A stretch of 64,000 nt of DNA, from positions 1-64,000 of the forward strand of contig JANQRZ010000024.1 of NCBI GenBank assembly GCA_028284265.1. The letters run 5' to 3'. Position 1 is the first letter of the stretch. Each line of letters begins with the position of its first letter. A program made the position numbers and the translations under genes. Of this stretch, positions 46,984-55,293 are shown piece by piece. This DNA comes from Rhodothermales bacterium. Lineage in GTDB: Bacteria; Bacteroidota; Rhodothermia; Rhodothermales; JANQRZ01. Below the pieces are notes generated by a model that made no database searches, had not been told where the DNA came from, and saw only the letters and a program-made list of their open reading frames with translations.

Positions 46984-49950
46984 ATGGACGACCAGATCAC
47001 GATTCGCGGTGCCCGCGAGCACAACCTCCAGAACATCGACCTCGATCTACCCCGAGGCGAACTCGTCGTCATCACAGGCCTGAGCGGGAGCGGCAAGTCG
47101 AGCCTCGCCTTCGACACGATCTACGCCGAGGGGCAGCGGCGCTATATGGAGTCACTCTCGGCCTATGCCCGGCAGTTCCTCGGGGTCATGGAGCGTCCCG
47201 ACATCGACTTCATCGACGGCCTCTCGCCGGTCATCGCGATTGAGCAGAAGACCGTCAGCCGCAACCCGCGGTCGACGGTCGGGACAGTGACGGAGATCTA
47301 CGACTTCCTCCGCCTCCTTTACGCCCGTGCCTCGGACGCCTATTCCTACAAGTCGCACCGCCGGATGCGGCGGCAGTCCGACGACGAGATCATCGACGCC
47401 ATCCTCGGCTTCGACGAAGGGACGAAGGTGATCGTGCTCGCGCCGGTCGTGCGCGGGCGGAAGGGGCACTACCGCGACCTCTTCGAGCAGCTTGCCGGGC
47501 AGGGCTTCGAGCGCGTCCGCGTGGACGGCGAACTGCGCGAGATCACGAAGGGGATGAAGGTGGACCGCTACAAAATCCACGACATCGAGGTCGTTGTGGA
47601 CCGGCTCGTGGTGAAAGACGGGGCGAGGCCCCGGATCGCCCGCGCTGTCGAACTCGCGCTCGGGATGGGTGGCGGGACTCTGATCGCGGCGGTGCCCGGC
47701 GGCGAAGACCACCTGATGAGCCGCCACCTCACCGACCCTGACGGCGGCCTGAGCTACGACGATCCCTCGCCGAACACGTTCAGTTTCAACTCGCCCTACG
47801 GTGCCTGCCCCGACTGCAACGGCCTCGGCGTCCGCAAAGAGATCGACCCCGACCTCGTCGTTCCGAACCCGAAGAAGACGATTGCCGAGGGCGGCCTCGC
47901 CCCGCTCGGGACGCCGCGCGACATCTGGGTCTTCTCCCAGCTCCGCGCCGTCGCCGACGCCTACGGGTTCGACTTCGAGACGCCGCTGCAGAAGCTGAGC
48001 GAGGAGCAACTGAACGTCATTCTTGAAGGCGCGGGCGAGGAGCAGTTCGACATCGTGTATGCGTACAAGGGCCGCGAGGTCAAGTATCAGCACCGCTTCG
48101 GCGGGGTCTACCAGCACATCGCCCACACGCACTCAACGACCAACTCGTCCACCCAGAAAAAATGGGCCGAGGCGTTCATGCGGGTGCGCCCGTGCGGGAC
48201 GTGCGGCGGCGGGCGGCTCAAGCCCGAGAGTCTCAGCTACCGCGTCGGCAAGACCGGCACCTACGACGGCGACGCCTCGATTGCCGACCTCGTCCAGAAA
48301 GACCTCCGCTCGCTCAGGGCGTGGTTTCAGGACTTGAAGCTCGAAGGGCGGCAGGCGGTGATCGGCGAGCCGATTGTCAAGGAGATCGTCGAACGGCTGG
48401 ACTTTTTGCTGAACGTCGGGCTGGACTACCTCTCGCTCGACCGGACGGCGCGGACGCTCTCCGGCGGCGAGAGCCAGCGCATCCGCCTCGCCACGCAGAT
48501 CGGCACTCAACTGACCGGCGTGCTCTACGTGCTCGACGAGCCGAGCATCGGGCTGCACCCGCGTGACAACGGTAAGCTCATCGCCTCACTCCGTAACCTC
48601 CGCGACCTCGGCAACTCCGTCCTCGTGGTCGAGCACGACCGCGAGATGATCGAGGCGGCGGACTTCGTCGTGGACCTCGGGCCGGGCGCAGGCGAGTACG
48701 GCGGCGAAGTCCTCGGCGCAGGCACGCCGGAAGAACTGGCGAAAGGCTCGGTGGATCGAAGCCTGACCGTGGCCTATCTCACCGGCGACCGGCAGATTCC
48801 GGTCCCGGCAAAGCGGCGCGAAGGCAATGGACACGAGATCGTGCTCAACGGCGCACGCGGCCACAACCTCAAAGACGTGACGCTCCGCCTCCCGCTCGGT
48901 ACGCTGACGTGCGTGACCGGCGTATCGGGGAGCGGTAAGTCGAGCCTCATCAACCAGACGCTCTACCCGATTCTCGCGCAGCACTTCCACAACGCCCAGC
49001 GCGTCCCGCTGCCCTACGACGAGATCATCGGCTTGGAGCGTGTCGACAAGGTCATCGCCATCGACCAGTCGCCGATTGGCCGGACACCCCGCTCAAACCC
49101 GGCGACGTACACCGGTCTGTTCACGTACATCCGCGACCTCTTTGCCCAGCTTCCTGAGTCGCAAATCCGGGGCTACAAGCCCGGTCGGTTCTCGTTCAAC
49201 ACGAAGGGCGGGCGGTGCGAGACGTGCAAGGGCGCGGGAATCGTCAAGCTGGAGATGAACTTCCTGCCCGACGTGTACGTCGCCTGCGAGACGTGCAAGG
49301 GCAAGCGCTACAACGCCGAGACGCTGGAGATCCGGTATAAGGGCCGAAACATCGCTGAGGTCTTGGAGATGCCGGTGAGCGAAGCCTTGGAGTTTTTCGA
49401 GGCCGTCCCGCGCATCGCCCGCAAGCTTCGCACACTCGACGCGGTCGGTCTCGGGTACGTCCGCCTCGGCCAGCAGGCGACGACGCTCTCCGGCGGCGAG
49501 GCGCAGCGCGTCAAGCTCTCGAAAGAGCTATCGCGCCCCGGCACGGGCAGCACGGTCTACATCCTCGACGAGCCGACCACCGGCTTGCACTTCGAGGACA
49601 TCCGGCACCTGCTCCGCGTCCTCCAAGCCCTCGTCGAGAAGGGCAACACGGTCCTCGTGATCGAGCACAACACGGATGTAGTGAAGGTCGCCGATCAAGT
49701 CGTGGACCTCGGTCCCGATGGCGGCGAAGGCGGCGGGCAGATTCTCTTCGCGGGGACGCCCGAGGCGCTCGCCGAGACCGACACGCCGACCGCCCGGTTC
49801 GTCGCCGAAGAGTTGGCCCGAAGTCGGGATGATGTCGGCGGCGATGGCGCAGCGGTAGACCTCGACGACCTCACGAGCGACGATGAGCCAGACACCGAGG
49901 ACGAGGTGATTGAGGAGGAACCCGAAGAGGAGGGCGAAGCCGTCGCGTGA
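46984..49950 (+). CDS. uvrA: Excinuclease ABC subunit UvrA
   Basis: MDDQITIRGAREHNLQNIDLDLPRGELVVITGLSGSGKSSLAFDTIYAEGQRRYMESLSAYARQFL; LSGGESQRIRLATQIG; CETCKG zinc motifs. Confidence 0.98.
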   Translation: MDDQITIRGAREHNLQNIDLDLPRGELVVITGLSGSGKSSLAFDTIYAEGQRRYMESLSAYARQFLGVMERPDIDFIDGLSPVIAIEQKTVSRNPRSTVGTVTEIYDFLRLLYARASDAYSYKSHRRMRRQSDDEIIDAILGFDEGTKVIVLAPVVRGRKGHYRDLFEQLAGQGFERVRVDGELREITKGMKVDRYKIHDIEVVVDRLVVKDGARPRIARAVELALGMGGGTLIAAVPGGEDHLMSRHLTDPDGGLSYDDPSPNTFSFNSPYGACPDCNGLGVRKEIDPDLVVPNPKKTIAEGGLAPLGTPRDIWVFSQLRAVADAYGFDFETPLQKLSEEQLNVILEGAGEEQFDIVYAYKGREVKYQHRFGGVYQHIAHTHSTTNSSTQKKWAEAFMRVRPCGTCGGGRLKPESLSYRVGKTGTYDGDASIADLVQKDLRSLRAWFQDLKLEGRQAVIGEPIVKEIVERLDFLLNVGLDYLSLDRTARTLSGGESQRIRLATQIGTQLTGVLYVLDEPSIGLHPRDNGKLIASLRNLRDLGNSVLVVEHDREMIEAADFVVDLGPGAGEYGGEVLGAGTPEELAKGSVDRSLTVAYLTGDRQIPVPAKRREGNGHEIVLNGARGHNLKDVTLRLPLGTLTCVTGVSGSGKSSLINQTLYPILAQHFHNAQRVPLPYDEIIGLERVDKVIAIDQSPIGRTPRSNPATYTGLFTYIRDLFAQLPESQIRGYKPGRFSFNTKGGRCETCKGAGIVKLEMNFLPDVYVACETCKGKRYNAETLEIRYKGRNIAEVLEMPVSEALEFFEAVPRIARKLRTLDAVGLGYVRLGQQATTLSGGEAQRVKLSKELSRPGTGSTVYILDEPTTGLHFEDIRHLLRVLQALVEKGNTVLVIEHNTDVVKVADQVVDLGPDGGEGGGQILFAGTPEALAETDTPTARFVAEELARSRDDVGGDGAAVDLDDLTSDDEPDTEDEVIEEEPEEEGEAVA

Positions 49951-49990
49951 TGTCGTTTCCTTGTAGGTGAAGAGAGAAGGTGTAACTTAT

Positions 49991-50011
49991 TTTCTCTAGA
50001 TCGTAGAGAAA
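49991..50011. promoter_or_regulatory. Candidate PadR operator (inverted repeat)
   Basis: TTTCTCTA-gatcg-TAGAGAAA, perfect 8-bp arms, 21 nt upstream of the PadR ATG. Confidence 0.6.
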
Positions 50012-50032
50012 GTCGAGATTGCCCTACCTCTC

Positions 50033-50368
50033 ATGGACGTCATCACCCGCACAGAAGAGATGCTGCTGCTCGTCGTGTGTCGGCTTCAAGCCGATGCCTT
50101 CGGGCTGCGTATCCGCGAAGAAGTAGAAGCCCTCACAGGCAAGCGGTATTCCGTCGGTGGCGTCTACGTCCCCTTGGACCGGCTCGTGAAGAAGGGTTTT
50201 CTGACGACGGAGGACGGGCACCCGACAGAGGAGCGGCTCGGGCGGCCCCGTCGCCGGTACGTCATCACGGCAGCCGGAGTGCGGGTGTTGCGAGAGGCGC
50301 GCTCGATGCAGGAAGCGCTCTGGAACCTCCTGCCCGCGCCCCTCGAACGCAAGCTCGGGCTGACATGA
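50033..50368 (+). CDS. PadR family transcriptional regulator
   Basis: EEMLLLVVCRLQADAFGLRIREEVEALTGKRYSVGGVYVPLDRLVKKGFL...RRRYVITAAG. Confidence 0.92.
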   Translation: MDVITRTEEMLLLVVCRLQADAFGLRIREEVEALTGKRYSVGGVYVPLDRLVKKGFLTTEDGHPTEERLGRPRRRYVITAAGVRVLREARSMQEALWNLLPAPLERKLGLT

Positions 50369-53013
50369 GCCGCTCGGATACCTCGCTTCCGCGCTGGGCC
50401 GAGCGCCTGCTTACGCGTCTCGCTTCGGCCCACAATCGCGATGTGGTCGTGGGCGACTTTGCCGAGCTCTTCGCTTGGCGGGCGGGCGAAGACGGTCGGG
50501 GACGGGCGCTGGTGTGGTTCTGGGGGCAAGTGCTGAAATCGTTGCCCGCTTTCATTTCGAACGGATTCATCTTTGGAGGAGCCATGCTCAAGAACTACGC
50601 GACCGTCGCCGTTCGCAACCTGCGAAAGCGGCGCTTTTACACCGCGCTCAATGTGGGTGGGCTGGCCGTGGGGATGGCGGCGTGCTTGTTGATCTTCCAG
50701 TACGTCACCTTCGAGCAGAGCTACGACGCGTTCCACGCCAACGCCGACCGAACCTATCGCACGATCTTGGCCAGCGAGCGGCCGAGTGGGTCGTTTGTCG
50801 AGCCGTTCAGTTGGGCGAACCTCGGCCCCGAAGCCGCCGAGCAACTCCCTAGCATCGAAGCCTACGTTCGCTACCATCCGAACTACGGCACCGCTACGTT
50901 GGCGGTGCTGGAAGACAGCGTGCGGGGCGATGCCTTCCGCGAAGATGCGGTCGCGTTTGTGGACCCGTCGTTCCTGTCGGTGTTTTCATTCCCGCTCATC
51001 CGGGGCGATGTGGCTACGGCGTTGACTGAGCCAAAGACGGCCCTGCTTTCAGTTTCGACGGCTGAGCGCTACTTCGGGGAGGCTGATCCCATCGGGCGAA
51101 TGCTCGAAGTGGACTCTTGGGCGGATGGCGTGTACACGGTCACGGGTGTGTTCGACGATGGGCCCGCGAACTCGCATCTCCAGTTCGATGTGCTGATGCC
51201 GCTCGCGGACCTCACCGAGAGCGGGGAAGGGCAGTACGCTGAGAGTGACGGCTGGGATTGGACCAACTTCATAACCTATCTGTTGCTCCGCCCCAGTACG
51301 GATGTAGCGGCGGTAGAGGCTGGTCTCTCTTCCCTCGTTATGGCGCAACACGCGGAAACGCTCGAAGCCGAGGGAGCTACGCAGCAGATCCGTTTGCAGC
51401 CAATCCGCGATATCCACCTCCGCTCCGACTTCGATATTGAACACGCAGAGGTGAACAGCGCGCGAGCGGTTTATTTCTTTACGCTCGTCGCACTGTTCAT
51501 TCTCGTCATCGCATGGGTCAACACGATCAACCTCTCGACGGCGCGGGCGATGGAGCGTGCCCGCGAGGTCGGTGTGCGGAAGGCGATGGGAGCCTACCGC
51601 AAGCAGGTCGTGGCGCAATTTCTCACCGAGTCGGCTTTCGTAAATGGACTCGCGCTCGTGCTAGCGGTAGGGCTTTCCGTGATCGCGATGCCCGTTCTTA
51701 ACAAGTTGGGCGGAGTCGAGATCACGCTTTCGGTGTGGCGCGAGCCGAAGCTCTGGCTGGGCTTTGTGTGGGTCTTTGGGGCCGGTGCCTTTCTCGCCAG
51801 TCTCTACCCCGCCTTCGTGCTCTCGGCGTTCGATCCCGTTGCTGTGCTGAAGGGGCGGCTCGGGCGCTTCGCGTCGCATGCGGGTCTGCGGAAAGGGCTG
51901 GTCGTGTTTCAGTTCGTCGCCTCCATTGCCCTTCTGATCGGAACCTATGCGGTCTACCAGCAGGTGGACTTCATGCGCAGCCAATCCGCGGGGTTCGATC
52001 TCGATCAGGTACTCATCGTGGATCGGCCCCGGTTCGCGGGCGAAGACTATCGCGAGACGCGCGAGGTGTTCAAGGACGCCCTGCTTCAGCAGGCTGCCAT
52101 TTCCAGTGTAGCGACCTCGGCTACGGTACCGGGTCAGGGACATAACCTCGGCACGTCGGGCCGTCGGGAAGGAGCGCCCGAGACTGAAGAGCGGATGCTC
52201 AGTATGTCGTGGGTGAACGAAGCATTCTTGGAGACCTATGGGATGAACCTCGTCGCCGGGCGCAACTTCAACGCGGCGTTGGAGACCGATCGGAGCGCAG
52301 TGCTCATCAACGAGACCGCTGTGCAGGCGTTCGGCTTCGACTCACCTGAGGCAGCTATCGGCGGAGGCATCGCGCTAGAGGGAGGTGCGCGGGAGGTAAT
52401 TGGTGTGGTCGAGGATTATCACTGGCTGTCGGTAAAAGAGCAGGTGCCACCGACGCTCCTCGTACTCACAGGGGGCGGAGGCTATTTCTCGCTCCGTGTC
52501 GATGCCGCCAACCTCGAATCGACGATGGAAGCCGTCCAGGCGACCTACAACGAGGTATTCCCTGGCAACCCATTCCACTTTTTCTTCGCCGATCAGCATT
52601 TCGACGCGCAGTACCGCGAGGACGTGCGCTTCGGTTTGCTCTTTGGCCTCTTCGCTGGATTCGCGTTGCTCGTAGCCTGTCTCGGCCTCGTCGGGCTGGC
52701 GGCCTACACGGCTTCGCAGCGGACGAAAGAGATCGGGGTGCGGAAAGTGCTCGGAGCCGGGGCAAGTCAGATTGTCCGTCTCCTCGTGGTGGACTTCGCC
52801 AAGCTGATCGGTGTAGCGTTCGTACTGACGGTGCCGCTCATGGTCTGGGGCCTCGGCGTTTGGCTCGATGGATTCGCGAAGCACATCGAGATCGGGCCAC
52901 AACTCTTTATCGTGCCAGCCGCTCTGGTACTGACGTTCGCCCTGCTGACTGTGAGCTATCACACCCTTCGGGCCGCCCTCACCGATCCAGTTCATGCGCT
53001 ACGCTCTAACTGA
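50365..53013 (+). CDS. MacB/FtsX-type ABC transporter permease with N-terminal permease-prefix domain, no cognate ATPase adjacent
   Basis: LKNYATVAVRNLRKRRFYTALNVGGLAVGMAACLLI; two MacB_PCD/FtsX halves (AREVGVRKAMGAYRKQV, TKEIGVRKVLGAGASQIV); ATGA overlap with PadR. Confidence 0.92.
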   Translation: MSRSDTSLPRWAERLLTRLASAHNRDVVVGDFAELFAWRAGEDGRGRALVWFWGQVLKSLPAFISNGFIFGGAMLKNYATVAVRNLRKRRFYTALNVGGLAVGMAACLLIFQYVTFEQSYDAFHANADRTYRTILASERPSGSFVEPFSWANLGPEAAEQLPSIEAYVRYHPNYGTATLAVLEDSVRGDAFREDAVAFVDPSFLSVFSFPLIRGDVATALTEPKTALLSVSTAERYFGEADPIGRMLEVDSWADGVYTVTGVFDDGPANSHLQFDVLMPLADLTESGEGQYAESDGWDWTNFITYLLLRPSTDVAAVEAGLSSLVMAQHAETLEAEGATQQIRLQPIRDIHLRSDFDIEHAEVNSARAVYFFTLVALFILVIAWVNTINLSTARAMERAREVGVRKAMGAYRKQVVAQFLTESAFVNGLALVLAVGLSVIAMPVLNKLGGVEITLSVWREPKLWLGFVWVFGAGAFLASLYPAFVLSAFDPVAVLKGRLGRFASHAGLRKGLVVFQFVASIALLIGTYAVYQQVDFMRSQSAGFDLDQVLIVDRPRFAGEDYRETREVFKDALLQQAAISSVATSATVPGQGHNLGTSGRREGAPETEERMLSMSWVNEAFLETYGMNLVAGRNFNAALETDRSAVLINETAVQAFGFDSPEAAIGGGIALEGGAREVIGVVEDYHWLSVKEQVPPTLLVLTGGGGYFSLRVDAANLESTMEAVQATYNEVFPGNPFHFFFADQHFDAQYREDVRFGLLFGLFAGFALLVACLGLVGLAAYTASQRTKEIGVRKVLGAGASQIVRLLVVDFAKLIGVAFVLTVPLMVWGLGVWLDGFAKHIEIGPQLFIVPAALVLTFALLTVSYHTLRAALTDPVHALRSN

Positions 53014-53030
53014 CAAAGCGAGCAGTCCGC

Positions 53031-53888
53031 CTATCGCTGGAAGAAGGTCTTGGCGATGAACCAGACGTTTTCCTTGCGCTCACGGAGCCGCCGTGTGAAA
53101 TAGGGTCCCCACTCGGTCCCGTAGGGCACGTAGACCCGCATATTGAAGCCCTCGGCGACGAGGGCGCGCTGCGTCTCGGGGCGCAGGCCGTAGAGCATCT
53201 GAAACTCGAAGGCGTCGGATGCGATGCCTTCGGTGCGGACGAACGTTTTGGTCGCCTCAATCAGCTCGTCGTCGTGCGTGGCGATGCCGGGGTAGCGGGC
53301 CTCGGTGATGAGTTTCTGCATGAGCTGTTTGTAGTTCGTGCGGATCTCCGGCATGGCTTGGTAGGCGATCTCCGGCGGCTCTTTGTAGGCCCCCTTGCAG
53401 AGCCGGACACGGGCGTTGAGTTCGCACATCCGAGCCACATCTGCTTCCGCCCGGTGGAGATAGGCTTGCAGCACGGTCCCGACGTTGTCCGGGTAGTCCG
53501 GGTAGACTTCTTCGAGTATGCCAATCGTCGAGGAGGTGAGGTCGGAGCCTTCCATGTCGAGTCGGACGAACCCGCCGAGGTGCTTCGCCTCGTCGAGCAC
53601 ACGGCGTAGGTTCGCGAGGCAGAAGGCCCGGTCGATCCGCTGCCCGATCATCGAGAGCTTGATCGAGATGTTGGGCGGAAGCTCGCTCTCCTCGGAGGCC
53701 ACGATGCGGAGAATGCGGATGTACTCCGTCGCATAGCCCTCTGCCTTCGCCCGGTCCGCTACATCTTCGCCAAGCAAGTCAAGCGTAACGAGGAGGCCGT
53801 TGGCGCGGAGGTCGCGGACGGCGGGGAGCGCAGCGTCGAGGGTCTCGCCAGCGACGAACCGACGCGCGAGGGCATAAGGCAGCTTCAT
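53031..53888 (-). CDS. Proline dehydrogenase
   Basis: ISIKLSMIGQRID, VRLDMEGSDLTSSTI, RLCKGAYKEPPEIAYQ, ATHDDELIEA, RVYVPYGTEWGPYFTRRLRER. Confidence 0.93.
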   Translation of the reverse strand: MKLPYALARRFVAGETLDAALPAVRDLRANGLLVTLDLLGEDVADRAKAEGYATEYIRILRIVASEESELPPNISIKLSMIGQRIDRAFCLANLRRVLDEAKHLGGFVRLDMEGSDLTSSTIGILEEVYPDYPDNVGTVLQAYLHRAEADVARMCELNARVRLCKGAYKEPPEIAYQAMPEIRTNYKQLMQKLITEARYPGIATHDDELIEATKTFVRTEGIASDAFEFQMLYGLRPETQRALVAEGFNMRVYVPYGTEWGPYFTRRLRERKENVWFIAKTFFQR

Positions 53889-53929
53889 GGAAGAGGGAAG
53901 GTCGGCGAGAGATGAAAGGCGACGCTAAT

Positions 53930-55090
53930 CTAGCGCGCAGCAGCGATAGGATGCAGGGCCTCGGTGAGATCGGAGATCAGATCGTCGGCGTGCTCCAGCC
54001 CGACCGAGACACGCAGCAGGTTCTGGGGCGTCGGGGTTGGCTGGCTCTCGATGGAGGCACGGTGCTCGATCAGGCTCTCAGTCCCGCCGAGCGAGGTGGC
54101 CCGCCGGAAGAGGCGGCAGCGGGCCGCGACGCCGAGCGCCTCGTCGGCTCCGCCGCGTACCTGAAAGGCGAGCATACCCCCGAAGCCGTCCATTTGCTCC
54201 TGTGCGATGGCATGGCCGGGGTGGTCTGGCAAGCCGGGATAATGCACGGCCTCGACCGCCGGGTGGCCTCGAAGCGCCTCGGCGAGTCGCTGTGCGTTCC
54301 GACTGTGGAGCGGCATCCGCGCTCCGAGCGAGCGCAGTCCGCGCAGCACCAGCCAGCAGGCGAAGGGATCGGCTACCGCTCCGGCTCCTTTCTGGAGCGC
54401 CCGCATCCGCTCAAACAGGTCTAGGCCCGATCTCGCCACCACAACGCCGAGTAGCGTATCCGAATGCCCGCCGAGGTACTTCGTCGCTGAGTGCAAAACG
54501 AGGTCGGCTCCGAGTTCGAGGGGCCGCTGGAGCAAGGGTGTCGTCCACGTCCCATCGACGAGCAGTAGTGCCCCAGCGTCGTGGGCGATCTCGGCGAGTG
54601 CTTCGAGGTTGGTGATTTTGAGGAGCGGGTTCGAGGGCGTCTCAGCCCAGACGAGTTTCGTCTCGGGTCGGAGGGCGGCCCGCACGGCGTCGAGGTCGGT
54701 CTGGTCTACCTCGGAGTAGGTCAGGCCCCAGTCGGCAAAGGTAGAGCGGAGGAGGTGGCGGACGCCGTGGTACACATCGTCGGGAAGAAGGATGTGGTCG
54801 CCGGGCCGAAGCGCTTGGAGGACCGTCATCACGGCGGCCATGCCGGAGGCAAAGGCAGCGGCTTCGGCTCCACCGTCTGGGTATTCGAGGTCGGCGAGGG
54901 TGGCTTCGAGCAGGTCACGAGTGGGGTTGCCCCACCGAGCGTAGACGTACCCGTCGCCGTAGTCGCCGCTGGCAGGACGCTCGAACGTCGAGGCGAGGTG
55001 GAGCGGTGGGGTGAGCGCGCCGGTTTGCGGGTCGGGGTGGCAGCCCGCTTGGGCGAGTCGGGTGCCGAGGTGGGGGGGGGCGTTAGGCAT
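53930..55090 (-). CDS. Cys/Met metabolism PLP-dependent enzyme (cystathionine gamma-synthase/lyase type)
   Basis: YARWGNPTRDLLEATLADLE, FASGMAAVMTVLQAL, LVWAETPSNPLLKI, LVLHSATKYLGGHSD. Confidence 0.93.
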   Translation of the reverse strand: MPNAPPHLGTRLAQAGCHPDPQTGALTPPLHLASTFERPASGDYGDGYVYARWGNPTRDLLEATLADLEYPDGGAEAAAFASGMAAVMTVLQALRPGDHILLPDDVYHGVRHLLRSTFADWGLTYSEVDQTDLDAVRAALRPETKLVWAETPSNPLLKITNLEALAEIAHDAGALLLVDGTWTTPLLQRPLELGADLVLHSATKYLGGHSDTLLGVVVARSGLDLFERMRALQKGAGAVADPFACWLVLRGLRSLGARMPLHSRNAQRLAEALRGHPAVEAVHYPGLPDHPGHAIAQEQMDGFGGMLAFQVRGGADEALGVAARCRLFRRATSLGGTESLIEHRASIESQPTPTPQNLLRVSVGLEHADDLISDLTEALHPIAAAR

Positions 55091-55293
55091 CGGGAGTAGG
55101 GGTAAGCAGAGGGCGAGGCAACGCCGGGGCGCAGCGGTGGGTTCGGGCGGTGCGAATGTATCTTGCCCACGATTCCCCGAGCCACTGCCCGCGTTTCATG
55201 CGGCAACGTAACGCAGGCGTGACAGAAAGGAACGGAATCTGCTAGTTGGTTAGCTACCGTCCAAGCCCACGCTGTCGGCGCTGATTAGCGACC

